From Clostridia bacterium (lineage in GTDB: Bacteria; Bacillota; Clostridia; Christensenellales; UBA1242): a stretch of DNA of 50,840 nucleotides. Below the pieces are notes generated by a model, which worked only from the letters and a program-made list of their open reading frames with translations, was not told the DNA's origin and searched no databases. The position numbers and the translations under genes are program-made. Where the stretch lies: positions 1 to 50,840 of the forward strand of contig JAGAKV010000052.1 of assembly GCA_017625505.1 (NCBI GenBank), in the 5' to 3' direction. How positions within the stretch are numbered: the first letter of the stretch is position 1; every line of letters begins with the position of its first letter. Of this stretch, positions 41,709 to 50,678 are shown one piece after another.

Positions 41709-42830
41709 TTATTTTTGCATTTTTTCGTTTTGGATGAGATTAATATACGCTTCAATTGCAGAGGAATTGAATTTATAAACAATTTCCTTTTTACGAGCGA
41801 ATTTCTCCTTTGCTGATACAATCAAACCGTTCAACAAATCTTCAAACTTAGTCGAAAAAAGGTTGAAAGCAAGAGATCCGGGAATGGTGTTAACCTCGTT
41901 GATATAGAGAATATCCTTCCCCTCGTCATATAAAAAATCCACTCGCACAACTCCATCACAATCAAGTGCCTTGTATGCCTCTTTTGCTAAATCTCTCACC
42001 CTTTGAGCAAATTTCTCGTCAACGCCTTTTTTATCCCCGCTCTTCTTTTTTAGGTACTTTTCCTCAAATGTAAACATTTTATCTTTATCCGCACGATCAA
42101 CTTTACTTGCAATAAGTTTGTCAGAAACATTTAGCACCGCGCAAAAATACTCTTTCGCATTTTCAATATATTTTTCAACAATCACCCTATCATCATAAAG
42201 AAAAGCACCTTCCATACAGCTGGCTAAACTTTCTTCATCTTCACATATGCTGATGCCAACACTACTGCCAAGCCTTGCCGGCTTTACAATGCAGGGAAAG
42301 GAAATAAAGTCTTTTATAAGCTCACACCCCGCCCGCACATTTCTCTCATATTCGCATTTGCTTATTTGAACATATGCCACAGTCTCCAGTCCACTGGCTG
42401 CTAAAATATTTTTAGTAAAGCCCTTATCCATACATATCGCACTCGAGGCAACAGAAGGAGAGGAATAGGGAATTTCACACATTTCCAAAAGCCCTTGCAA
42501 ACTTCCGTCTTCGCCACCATGACCATGATTGCAAAGAATGGCAGCAGCAATGTTAAAACGCTGCTTGATTTTGTTGTGGCCAACGATCGCAAGCTGCCCC
42601 TTGCCTGGCAGTAACACAACCTCCCGTTCTTTTTTGACATTTTTCGCATAATCAAGATATACTTGCGGCGTAGAAAGATTTTCTCCCGTCACCATTTTTC
42701 CATCCTGTTTGATATACACTGGAATAAGGTTGTGTTTCTTTGATAAATTTTTCATTACCTGCATTGCGGTTATGATTGAAATGTCATGCTCAACGCTTTT
42801 CCCACCATAAATTACAGCAATATTTTCCAC
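41709..42830 (-). CDS. ddl: D-alanine--D-alanine ligase
   Basis: Ddl joins two D-alanines for the stem peptide terminus. The ATP-grasp enzyme begins MENIAVIYGGKSVEHDISII. It shows GEDGSLQGLLEMCEIPYSSP, the phosphate-binding FPCIVKPARLGSSVGISICE (about residues 170-190) and the Mg site FLYDEGKDILYINEVNTIPG. The 373 residues fit the long form found in Firmicutes. It ends with a helical tail. A 177-bp AT-rich gap (41532-41708) without a gene separates it from murE. It lies 11 bp after murF. Confidence 0.96.
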   Translation of the reverse strand: MENIAVIYGGKSVEHDISIITAMQVMKNLSKKHNLIPVYIKQDGKMVTGENLSTPQVYLDYAKNVKKEREVVLLPGKGQLAIVGHNKIKQRFNIAAAILCNHGHGGEDGSLQGLLEMCEIPYSSPSVASSAICMDKGFTKNILAASGLETVAYVQISKCEYERNVRAGCELIKDFISFPCIVKPARLGSSVGISICEDEESLASCMEGAFLYDDRVIVEKYIENAKEYFCAVLNVSDKLIASKVDRADKDKMFTFEEKYLKKKSGDKKGVDEKFAQRVRDLAKEAYKALDCDGVVRVDFLYDEGKDILYINEVNTIPGSLAFNLFSTKFEDLLNGLIVSAKEKFARKKEIVYKFNSSAIEAYINLIQNEKMQK

Positions 42831-42841
42831 GCTTCTCCTCC

Positions 42842-44260
42842 TTATTCATAATTATCTGGCAAATCGTTTTCAAACAAGATCACACAATCTTTACATGAAA
42901 GCAATTTAATTAAATCGGTTTGTTCTTTTCTGGTCGCTGCAAAGAAAATATTTTCCTTTTTAAAGTCATGTGAAATAGCCCCTGAAAGAAGCTCATTTTT
43001 ATTAACCTTATTCATGATGATAAAATAATCGCACACATCGGCAATCATTCCACCCAGTTTAAAATTTATCTCACTTTGACAAGCGCCCAGTTCCACCATA
43101 CCCGGAGTGACAACAATCTTACGTCCCTCAAATTTTGATAGAACCTTAAGAGCTTCAGCAAAGCCAACCTCATTTGAGTTGTATGAATCATCAAGCACAT
43201 ATGAATAACCATTTTTGATGAGCTGAAGCCTGTGCGGAGTAGGGGCAAGCGTTTTTACAGCCGCTGCAATATCGTCCATTGAAATGCCAAGTTTGTATGC
43301 CGCTGCCGCTGCAAGCACAATGTTGTCAATATTAAATTTTCCAAGTAGACGCGTCTGAAGGGGCACTAGTTTGCCGTCTATCACAAGATCAAATCGGCTT
43401 CCTTCTGCTGATACCTTTTCATTTTTAGCATAGGCAAAGCAATTGTCTTTGCAAGTGGCAAATTTTGTTCCGGTAAATCTTTTATATAATTTTTCACTTG
43501 ACTGGCTTGCCAGACTAAAAAACATTTGTCCGCCAGCTGGCAGGTTTGCGGCTAGCTCGAACTTTGTATTTTCAATCTTCTCAACACTTTTAAAACTCTC
43601 AATATGACAGTTGCCAACCGACGTGATTATTCCAATATCAGGCTTGACAATCCTTGTCAGTTTTTCAATGTCCCTTGGTTTTCGCGCACCCATTTCTGCA
43701 ATAAAAACATCATGATCATCGAGATTTTTTAGGATGGTAATCGTCGTGCCCATTTCGGTGTTATAGTTTTTGGGCGTTGCGCAAACCTTATACTCTTTTT
43801 CCAAGATATGCGCAAGAATGTTTTTTACCGATGTTTTGCCATAGCTTCCAGTTATGCCAATTTTTATAACACTTTTCTTCGCAAGTTTTCTTTTGGCTGC
43901 ATGGATATAGCAGCACCTAATCATCTGCTCAAGCGGAAGGCAAATGTAATGAACAAGCACAATCCAAAAAGGAAGCGCAACCACAATCACCAAGCAGTCA
44001 AGAATTATTAAAAAAACATTATGCACAAAATATAGCGGCAAAAAGAAGAGGGCTGCATAAAACAGGGCTAGCGCAATGAAAAACCTTATCATGCGCTTAG
44101 TAACAACCAGGCGATTCTTATCCCCAAATGAGAAATTTAATTTTAAACAATTGTCCAAAAATTTTCCTACGCTATATCCACAAAGTTGATAGGTCTTGAC
44201 AAGGTTATAAGAAAACCAAAGCGTCACCAGCACAAATGCGCATACCAGAATATATATCAT
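42842..44260 (-). CDS. murF: MurF-type ligase with N-terminal membrane segments
   Basis: MurF joins D-Ala-D-Ala to the UDP-MurNAc-tripeptide. The ATP motif is IGITGSYGKTSVKNILAHIL (about residues 134-153). Family segments include NYNTEMGTTITILKNLDDHD, HRLQLIKNGYSYVLDDSYNS and VVTPGMVELGACQSEINFKL. The first ~120 residues are unlike classical MurF: they hold about three transmembrane segments (residues 1-20, 57-78, 80-108) with a basic loop. The normal substrate-recognition domain is missing. It is probably membrane-anchored. Its location between ddl and a hydrolase supports the MurF role. Confidence 0.88.
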   Translation of the reverse strand: MIYILVCAFVLVTLWFSYNLVKTYQLCGYSVGKFLDNCLKLNFSFGDKNRLVVTKRMIRFFIALALFYAALFFLPLYFVHNVFLIILDCLVIVVALPFWIVLVHYICLPLEQMIRCCYIHAAKRKLAKKSVIKIGITGSYGKTSVKNILAHILEKEYKVCATPKNYNTEMGTTITILKNLDDHDVFIAEMGARKPRDIEKLTRIVKPDIGIITSVGNCHIESFKSVEKIENTKFELAANLPAGGQMFFSLASQSSEKLYKRFTGTKFATCKDNCFAYAKNEKVSAEGSRFDLVIDGKLVPLQTRLLGKFNIDNIVLAAAAAYKLGISMDDIAAAVKTLAPTPHRLQLIKNGYSYVLDDSYNSNEVGFAEALKVLSKFEGRKIVVTPGMVELGACQSEINFKLGGMIADVCDYFIIMNKVNKNELLSGAISHDFKKENIFFAATRKEQTDLIKLLSCKDCVILFENDLPDNYE

Positions 44261-44979
44261 TGTGTCTCCTTTAAAAATTGTCGTGCAGTCGCAAAAAACT
44301 CAAACCTTGACTCCAAAAAAGCAAAGTGTCCTCCATTTAGAAACACAAGTTTTGAAGATTTAATGAGCTTATTAAGACGCTTCGCCATATATGTGGGGGT
44401 CTCCTTATCATCTTCGCCCCATACGATAAGACTTGGCGACTTGACACTTTTGGCAAACTCATCAAGATGAGTGTTTACTATATTGTTAAACAGCCCTTTC
44501 ATGCTGGGGGAGAGGGCACGATAATCTGCCGAACCTGCTTCCATTTTTTTATTCAATCTTTTTGCCAGTTTATATCTGGCGACTTTAACGTGATATTTAA
44601 TCCCTCGTCGAGGCTTAAGCCCCGCGCTATCGCAAAATATGCTCTTATGCACAAGTGACGATTTTAGTGCAGCCAAAATCAACAAAATTCTTCCGCCAAA
44701 CGAATGGGCAATAAAGTCGGCTGAGGATATGTCAAGGTGTTCACATAACGAAATGACCATATTTGCATATGAAAATATGCTGATAAATGGCTGCGGAAAT
44801 TCACTTTCCCCAAAGGGCGGAAAATCTATAAGCAAAATTGAATAATCATCAAATAAAGAAACAAATGGAAGAAAATCTTCACCACTTCTCCCCCACCCGT
44901 GCAAAAAGACAAGGACCTTCTCTCCCTCTCTTTGTATAAACTCATAATGCACTTTTGCCCCTGCAAAACTGTAAATCAT
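44257..44979 (-). CDS. Alpha/beta hydrolase
   Basis: The 240-residue protein has the oxyanion motif VFLHGWGRSGEDFLPFV, the nucleophile elbow ADFIAHSFGGRILL (Ser at about residue 93), the Asp segment LIVWGEDDKETPTYM and the His segment LNGGHFAFLESRFEF. No signal peptide is present, so it is probably cytosolic. Its stop overlaps the murF start by 4 bp (ATGA), so it is tightly coupled to cell-wall genes. The substrate is unknown; a wall-precursor or lipid-linked ester is only a guess. Confidence 0.9.
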   Translation of the reverse strand: MIYSFAGAKVHYEFIQREGEKVLVFLHGWGRSGEDFLPFVSLFDDYSILLIDFPPFGESEFPQPFISIFSYANMVISLCEHLDISSADFIAHSFGGRILLILAALKSSLVHKSIFCDSAGLKPRRGIKYHVKVARYKLAKRLNKKMEAGSADYRALSPSMKGLFNNIVNTHLDEFAKSVKSPSLIVWGEDDKETPTYMAKRLNKLIKSSKLVFLNGGHFAFLESRFEFFATARQFLKETQ

Positions 44980-45121
44980 ATCCTTTTTTATGAAAAAGAA
45001 ACAAATTTGTTGAAAATAAATAAAAAATTTATAAAAATTATTTTGTTTTTTTTATTCTTTGGTCTAAAATAGAGTCATGGTCATAATGACTAAAAATAAA
45101 AAAGAAGGAAGGTATAGACAC

Positions 45122-45391
45122 TTGAAAATCACAGACGTTAGAATCAGACTCAAAGACGAAGAAAAATTAAAAGGAATCGCTTCAATCACTATTGATGAAT
45201 GTTTCGTAGTGCATGATGTTAAAGTCATCAATGGCAAAGACGGACTTTTCATTTCAATGCCATGCAAGAAAAGCGCTGAAGGCGAGCACAGAGACATCGC
45301 TCACCCAATCAAGACTGAAACAAGAGAAGAAATCAAAACAGCAGTTCTTGACGCTTACAACAGAGCAGTTGAAACAAAAAGCGAAGAATAA
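45122..45391 (+). CDS. spoVG: RNA/DNA-binding regulator SpoVG
   Basis: SpoVG is a small nucleic-acid-binding regulator of septation, sporulation and surface properties. The core KITDVRIRLKDEEKLKGIAS, then ITIDECFVVHDVKVINGKDG and MPCKKSAEGEHRDIAHPIKT are all typical. I propose a TTG start at 45122, nine bases after GAAGGAAGG, which matches the family N-terminus. A frame from ATG 45077 would add 15 basic residues without a ribosome site. It is single-gene with a strong terminator. Confidence 0.95.
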   Translation: MKITDVRIRLKDEEKLKGIASITIDECFVVHDVKVINGKDGLFISMPCKKSAEGEHRDIAHPIKTETREEIKTAVLDAYNRAVETKSEE

Positions 45392-45400
45392 TATTAATGA

Positions 45401-45430
45401 AAAAAGACAGTCTTTTGACTGTCTTTTTTT
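45401..45430 (+). terminator. Terminator of spoVG
   Basis: AAAAAGACAGT / ACTGTCTTTTT stem with a short loop followed by T8. Confidence 0.92.
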
Positions 45431-45688
45431 TACAAACTTATTTTTTTGCAGTATGCACTTTTTTGACAATTTAAAAATCAGGCGACATTTGATTACCTCT
45501 TCTACGCTAAAATGTTGATATTTAAACTTCTGTTTAAAAATAAATTAACTATTAAAACACAACTATACTAGTTTTGAATCCAACTTATTTTTAGCAAGCC
45601 AATTATCAAGCAGAAAATATTTTTTTTATTTAGTTAAGCCCTTTTACAATTGTAATCACAAGTAATCAAGCCTACGAAAACCTGTAAA

Positions 45689-45722
45689 GCGCCTGGGGAA
45701 ATCGCAACCCCCAGCGTTTTTG
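45689..45722. terminator. GC-rich hairpin in a gene-free stretch downstream of ypeB
   Basis: CGCCTGGGG (45690-45698) pairs with CCCCAGCG (one bulged base), followed by T5 on the plus strand. The stretch 45431-45754 otherwise holds no gene that I can support. It probably ends ypeB transcription or blocks readthrough from the plus strand. Confidence 0.6.
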
Positions 45723-45754
45723 TAACTTTTTTTTGCGCAAGAGAAGTTGGCCAT

Positions 45755-47185
45755 CTACATAAGCAAATTTCCATTGTCTGTTTGCACGACTTTAAGCACA
45801 TCTTCAAGTTCACCCGTTGTTCCGTTGAAATAGAAATAATATGTGCCTTCTGTGTTTTCTGCCTGCACTTCTTTGCAAACAACCTCACGATTGTAGTCTA
45901 GCGGCGAAAGAACCCAGCGTACCTGCACAATTTCAAAGGTTGACGGAACTGAGCCGATTGCGCGATCGTCAGCCAGAGTACCTTTTGAAATTTTTCTGTT
46001 GGTATGGTTTGTAAAATATGGTGTCGCATCGTATCCAACAACACTTCCGCTTGTCGTGTTGACTTTCACTTTAACAAGGTCTGGATAGAGAATTATTCCA
46101 TTTTGAGTTGGCGCAATATTAAGGTAAACGTCGTTGCCGATTGAATCCGCCCATACAACATCAGGATTTTCTATTCCATTGCCACGGGCAAATTCAAGGG
46201 CAATTTTTCGAGCGGCGTTGTAATCAATATTTTCAACCCCTTCTTCCCCTGTGCCACTGATGGTCAAAATATGCCCGCCAATCTTTGTGACCTGCACAAA
46301 CAGCATCTCTTCAGAAGAATTTGTAACACGAAAGTTGTATGTTTCAAACTTGCCATTCGTTTCTCCCTCTTCTTCCACACGAACGCTGTCCTTGAAGAAC
46401 GTTTGAACATTTTCGCGGGCCTCTTCTCGCGAAACCTGCGCGCCGCTTAAACCTTTGACGGCAGCCTGCACAACCGAATCAGAGAACGGCCCATCATAAA
46501 TCATGGTTGGATATTCAATATCAACCGATTTAAGTGACATAAGCGATGAGGAAAACTCGTTGCCATTTGCGTCAACGTTGAGACTTGAATCCAAAATTGA
46601 ATAACCATCATTAAGTTTTCTTTCAAATTTGTTAAGCTGCTCTTTCAGCGACATGATGTTTTGATGCACCTTTTCAAGCGTCTCTATTTCACTTTGCGAT
46701 AAGTTTTCCCCTTTTGCCAATTTTTCAGCAAGCGTTGAAGTGTAGCCAGCAATTTGATTGACCATTTTTGTTGTGTCTTGAATATCATTTTGCGACAACG
46801 GAAGCGCGGCGATTGAAATCTCGGCCTCGCTTGCATTTTTCGACGCCTCAAGCAGCGTTTTTCGTTGATATGTAGATGAAGTTGCGTTTAACGTCTTAGA
46901 AACCTTATTTTCAAGGTTGTTTACACTGTCTAAAAGATTGTAGAAGTTGTCGTTATACACATTTTCAAGCTCCCCTTTAAAGTGGCTTGCGTTTGACTGC
47001 TCCACACCATAACCAATGCCAAAGCCAACCGTTGTTGCGCCTAAAATTGCCGTTGCAATGGCAAGAGAGGTTATCACTCCTTTGCGGCTTTTAAGCTGCC
47101 TATCTTTTTTCTCTGCCTCATCAAGCCTTTCTTCGCGCTCAACTGCTTCAAGCCTTGCTAGCACCTGTTTTTTATTATCTTCCAT
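45755..47185 (-). CDS. ypeB: Germination protein YpeB
   Basis: YpeB is needed for SleB to localise and stay stable in the spore, where the pair hydrolyses cortex at germination. The N-terminus has a basic cytosolic stretch (EEKSRKGV-like EKKDRQLKSRKGVITSLAIA) leading into one membrane segment at about residues 35-60 (VITSLAIATAILGATTVGFG). A helical region (EKVHQNIMSLKEQLNKFERK) and two PepSY-like repeats follow, as in the family (SREEARENVQTFFKDSVRVE, YNAARKIALEFARGNG). It has 476 residues, a normal length. It follows sleB by 9 bp. Confidence 0.95.
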   Translation of the reverse strand: MEDNKKQVLARLEAVEREERLDEAEKKDRQLKSRKGVITSLAIATAILGATTVGFGIGYGVEQSNASHFKGELENVYNDNFYNLLDSVNNLENKVSKTLNATSSTYQRKTLLEASKNASEAEISIAALPLSQNDIQDTTKMVNQIAGYTSTLAEKLAKGENLSQSEIETLEKVHQNIMSLKEQLNKFERKLNDGYSILDSSLNVDANGNEFSSSLMSLKSVDIEYPTMIYDGPFSDSVVQAAVKGLSGAQVSREEARENVQTFFKDSVRVEEEGETNGKFETYNFRVTNSSEEMLFVQVTKIGGHILTISGTGEEGVENIDYNAARKIALEFARGNGIENPDVVWADSIGNDVYLNIAPTQNGIILYPDLVKVKVNTTSGSVVGYDATPYFTNHTNRKISKGTLADDRAIGSVPSTFEIVQVRWVLSPLDYNREVVCKEVQAENTEGTYYFYFNGTTGELEDVLKVVQTDNGNLLM

Positions 47186-47194
47186 TTCTCACCC

Positions 47195-47896
47195 CTATAA
47201 CGCAAACACGTGTTTGCCAATTGTCACCACCGTTTTTCGCGACCAAATCCACGAGCTTGTCGCTGTAACGGGATTGTAGTAATAAAGACAGCCATATGTA
47301 GGATCCCACCCATTTAAAGCGTCTTGCGCCGCCTTGTAAGCGGTTGAATTTGGAGTCAAATTGATTTGCCCATCATCAACTGCGGTAAACGCGTATGGCT
47401 GATAGATCACGCCAGCGATTGTGTTTGGAAAGGACGCACTTTTCACCCGATTCAACACAACTGCCGCAACAGCAACCTGACCGGTATACGGCTCTCCACG
47501 CGCCTCGGCATAGACGCATCGCGCCAGCAAATTGAGGTCGCTTGACGAGATCGACGACGAGCTGCTGCTTCCACCAGAAGACGACAAACGCATGCCAAGC
47601 GCCGCAGCGGTTTTCGGGCCGACTATTCCGTCAACAGTAAGTCCATTTTTACGTTGAAAATACTTGACTGCAGCCTTGGTTTTTGGTCCATAAATTCCGT
47701 CAATCGCTCCGGTATAATATCCCCACCTTTTCAGTTTTGTTTGAATAGTACGGTTTTCTGCCTTGGTAGTTGCAGCCTCAACGATAATCATATTTTGTTG
47801 CTGCAGTGGCCGCTGCAAATAGGTCATCACGCCGCCTCCCAACGAGCTTGCCAACAAGAATGCCACAGCAACGCCTTTTACAAACTTCTTTTTCAT
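47195..47896 (-). CDS. sleB: Spore cortex-lytic enzyme SleB
   Basis: SleB is a lytic transglycosylase that degrades the cortex during germination. It has a signal peptide (FVKGVAVAFLLASSLGGGVM), a peptidoglycan-binding domain (LKRWGYYTGAIDGIYGPKTK, AAVKYFQRKNGLTVDGIVGP) and a serine-rich linker. The catalytic domain includes RCVYAEARGEPYTGQVAVAA, with the active glutamate in YAEARGE, and ends SRKTVVTIGKHVFAL. It has 233 residues. Its start overlaps the spoIIR stop by 1 bp and ypeB follows directly, the usual SleB-YpeB pair. Confidence 0.96.
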   Translation of the reverse strand: MKKKFVKGVAVAFLLASSLGGGVMTYLQRPLQQQNMIIVEAATTKAENRTIQTKLKRWGYYTGAIDGIYGPKTKAAVKYFQRKNGLTVDGIVGPKTAAALGMRLSSSGGSSSSSSISSSDLNLLARCVYAEARGEPYTGQVAVAAVVLNRVKSASFPNTIAGVIYQPYAFTAVDDGQINLTPNSTAYKAAQDALNGWDPTYGCLYYYNPVTATSSWIWSRKTVVTIGKHVFAL

Positions 47897-48423
47897 TATT
47901 CCTCCCTAGTTATATTCTTAATTATCTCCCAAATTTTCGAAATATATTCAACATTGTCGGAATTTGACGAAGAAGTAAAGCAAAACGCAGGATAGACAAG
48001 ACACCACCAATTGTTTCCCTCTCCACTGCCAAGATTGAGAATCAGCGCGTCATACTGCCCTTCCTCTAAAACAAGATCGTCGTAGGCTCGCGTCGGGAAG
48101 TGCTCCTTTTTAAGCTGCGCTTGACTCTCATAAGAAAACCCCTCATGCCGAAGGACTTCGTTTGCCACCTTTTCAATATAACCAAAATTTTCGCTTACCA
48201 CTTTTTTGGCTTCTTCAAAAGTCTCCACCTCGCTTAGAATGGGAATAAGCGCCTCAACAACTGCATCTTTAACCAAATATTTCACCGCCTGATCTGCCTG
48301 CGAGTTTGAGTTTGCCCTGATATGTATGCGAAGATATTGCGGACATGGCTGCCCCACCTGCGGACAAAAAATAAATATCAACGCCATGCCAAGGGCAGAC
48401 AAAACTGCAATAAGCCACTTCAT
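47896..48423 (-). CDS. spoIIR: Stage II sporulation protein R
   Basis: SpoIIR is secreted by the forespore into the intermembrane space and activates SpoIIGA, causing pro-SigE cleavage. After a signal segment (MKWLIAVLSALGMALIFIFC) it has the motif LRIHIRANSNSQADQAVKYL, then LVKDAVVEALIPILSE and FSYESQAQLKKEHFPTRAYD. WWCLVYPAFCFTSSS lies near the C-terminus. All match the family. I start at ATG 48423 after AAGGAGATG. It has 175 residues. It heads the spoIIR-sleB-ypeB group. Confidence 0.95.
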   Translation of the reverse strand: MKWLIAVLSALGMALIFIFCPQVGQPCPQYLRIHIRANSNSQADQAVKYLVKDAVVEALIPILSEVETFEEAKKVVSENFGYIEKVANEVLRHEGFSYESQAQLKKEHFPTRAYDDLVLEEGQYDALILNLGSGEGNNWWCLVYPAFCFTSSSNSDNVEYISKIWEIIKNITREE

Positions 48424-48493
48424 TTTGCATCTCCTTAACAGACTTATTGACATAATTTATAAACTCATACAGCAAAGCTGCCTCCTCAAAAAA

Positions 48494-48530
48494 GAAAAAC
48501 CGCAAACTTTGTCACTTGCGATTTTTTTTA
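48494..48530. terminator. Hairpin upstream of spoIIR
   Basis: CGCAA / TTGCG stem with T-rich arms on both strands. It lies between the BspA-like gene and spoIIR and may be a second terminator of the former. Confidence 0.55.
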
Positions 48531-48584
48531 AATACACCCAAAGCTTAAGCCTCTTATTGACACTTTTTCTGCACAAGACGCAAC

Positions 48585-48612
48585 AAAAAACAAGGCGTGT
48601 GCCTTGTTTTTT
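48585..48612 (-). terminator. Terminator of the second BspA-like gene
   Basis: AAAACAAGGC / GCCTTGTTTT stem with a 4-nt loop, followed by T-rich sequence on both strands. Confidence 0.88.
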
Positions 48613-48632
48613 ATTTGTATTCATATTTTCTC

Positions 48633-50648
48633 TTAATTTTGTTTCAGTGTCAAATAGCCAGTCTCCCAGTTTGCCATGGTTTTGTCAACGTTGTTTGCAT
48701 TATACACAACCCCGCTTTGCCCAACAAGGTTTGGGCAGCCCAAGAACATATTGCTGCCATTTGTCACTGCCGCTGTTGACCAGCCACTGCTTACATAGAT
48801 TGTTTTAAGGCTGCGGCAGTATTGAAACATTTGCATCATATCCGTCACGCTTGAGGTATCAAAGGTTGATAAGTCAAGAGTGGTCAAGCTGGTGCAATTT
48901 TGGAACATTAATGCCATATCCGTCACGCTTGAGGTATTGAAGGGAGATAAATCAAGACTAGTCAGGCTGCGGCAGTTCACAAACATCCATGACATATTTG
49001 TCACAGAGGTTGTGTTAAATGAAGATAAGTCTAGACTGGTCAAGCTTGTGCAGTAATAAAACATATCTGACATATCCGTCACAGAGGATGTATCAAAAGA
49101 TGAGAGGTCAAGACTAGTCAGGCTGTCGCAGTGATAAAACATATATGACATATTCGTCACGCTTGATGTGTTAAATGATGATAGAGCTAGACTTGTGAGA
49201 CTGCTGCAGCCTCTAAACATCTCTAACATATTCGTCACGCTTGATGTGTTAAATGATGATAGGTCTAGACTGGTCAGGCAGTTGCAGTGATAAAACATCT
49301 CTCCCATATTCGTCACAGAGGATGTGTCAAAGGATGAGAGGTCAAGACTAGTCAGGCTGGTGCAGTTATAAAACATTTGCTGCATATGCATCACGCTTGC
49401 TGTGTCAAAAGATGATAGATCAAGACTGGTTAGACCGCCGCAGCTATTAAACATAGAGGACATATCAGTCACGTTTGATGTATCAAAGGATAATAGGTCT
49501 AGGCTAGTCAGGCTGGTGCAGTTATTAAGCATACGTGACATATCCGTCACTGATGAAGTGTCAAAGGTTGATAAATCAAGGCTGGTCAAGCTGGTGCAAC
49601 GAGAAAACATATATGACATATCAGTTACGCTGGATGTATCAAAAAGGGATAAATCTAATGTTGTGCCGGTATAGCCGCCAAACATAGTTTGCATACTCGT
49701 CACCGCTGAGGTGTCAATGTTGTTGATCCCAAGAGCTGGATGACCGCTGCCAAAAACGCTAGCGCAATCCCCTGCGAGTGCCATCGTTTGATTTGAGAGG
49801 ATATAGATGTTGCTATTTTCATAATATGCCCAAATGCTGCCATCACCTGCGTAACTTACATCAGTGCCTGTTGTTTGATATGAAGTATTGTTGCAGGCAT
49901 AATCTAAAACAAGCCCTGGCATACTGCCCAGCTGGTTTGCTGTTGACTCAAGAACTGGCACAAGTTTGTCCACACTTGGATAAGAAATGTTTTTTTCTGC
50001 ATCAGAATAGTTGAGGGTGATTTTGATGTCACCGGCGCAGGCTGCGGCCTTGTTGACATCGTCAACTGAGAGAACAACCTTCACCATTTTGTAGCCGCCG
50101 GCAACTGCGTTTGGCACATGGGCGTTTGTCTTCCACAGGCTTGAATCAATTGTGGTTGCTGAGTTTGTTGAAGTAAATGAATCAGTGTTGTAGTAATATG
50201 TCTTGACAGTCATGTTGTTTTGCGTTGTGCAGTTTTTGCCCACAACTGCTTGAACATAACCTTCTTCAAGTAGGTTTTCAATTGTGAAATAGAACTCAAG
50301 TTGTGGTGTTGTTGGTGTAAGTGAAAAGTCACCAATGTAAACAGAGGCTGGCACACTTTCATCTGGTGCGTTGAAAACAACATAGCCGTTTTCGTTGTCA
50401 ACTTCGTTTCCGTCTTTGTCAGTGATGATTGTAGAGGCAGCGTTGCCAGAGTTTGGCACGTACGCTTCCGTTCTGATTGCAGCAGCAACATTATCACCAA
50501 CTGTGTAGTTGATGTTGAAGCCTGTTGTGATTGACTGGCTTGTCGCTGCGAATACGCCGATAAGCGCGCCAAGCACTGCAAACAATGCAAATGCAAGTCC
50601 CACCACAGCATAGATAAGTTTTTTGTTTTGCGATTTTGCTTTTTCCAT
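48633..50648 (-). CDS. BspA-like surface protein with highly uniform DUF285 repeats (671 aa)
   Basis: An N-terminal hydrophobic segment (VVGLAFALFAVLGALIGVFA) is followed by a beta-rich domain that resembles that of the protein at 9564 (YTVGDNVAAAIRTEAYVPNS against YTLGNNLAARVRTEKYVPNL). From about residue 310 there are about 12 repeats of 26 residues, LTSLDLSSFDTSSVTDMSxMFxxCTS, far more alike than in the first paralogue. There is no sortase motif. It is probably surface-attached via the N-terminus or secreted. A G8 run on the minus strand lies upstream near a TATAAT box. It may have expanded recently through unequal recombination between repeats (inference). Confidence 0.9.
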   Translation of the reverse strand: MEKAKSQNKKLIYAVVGLAFALFAVLGALIGVFAATSQSITTGFNINYTVGDNVAAAIRTEAYVPNSGNAASTIITDKDGNEVDNENGYVVFNAPDESVPASVYIGDFSLTPTTPQLEFYFTIENLLEEGYVQAVVGKNCTTQNNMTVKTYYYNTDSFTSTNSATTIDSSLWKTNAHVPNAVAGGYKMVKVVLSVDDVNKAAACAGDIKITLNYSDAEKNISYPSVDKLVPVLESTANQLGSMPGLVLDYACNNTSYQTTGTDVSYAGDGSIWAYYENSNIYILSNQTMALAGDCASVFGSGHPALGINNIDTSAVTSMQTMFGGYTGTTLDLSLFDTSSVTDMSYMFSRCTSLTSLDLSTFDTSSVTDMSRMLNNCTSLTSLDLLSFDTSNVTDMSSMFNSCGGLTSLDLSSFDTASVMHMQQMFYNCTSLTSLDLSSFDTSSVTNMGEMFYHCNCLTSLDLSSFNTSSVTNMLEMFRGCSSLTSLALSSFNTSSVTNMSYMFYHCDSLTSLDLSSFDTSSVTDMSDMFYYCTSLTSLDLSSFNTTSVTNMSWMFVNCRSLTSLDLSPFNTSSVTDMALMFQNCTSLTTLDLSTFDTSSVTDMMQMFQYCRSLKTIYVSSGWSTAAVTNGSNMFLGCPNLVGQSGVVYNANNVDKTMANWETGYLTLKQN

Positions 50649-50678
50649 ACTTTTCTCCTTAGGAGGATAATACCCCTT

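Noticed and set aside
49402..49674. Plus-strand 90-codon frame in the second BspA-like gene
   Set aside because: It is an antisense shadow of the protein repeats; no ribosome site or promoter.
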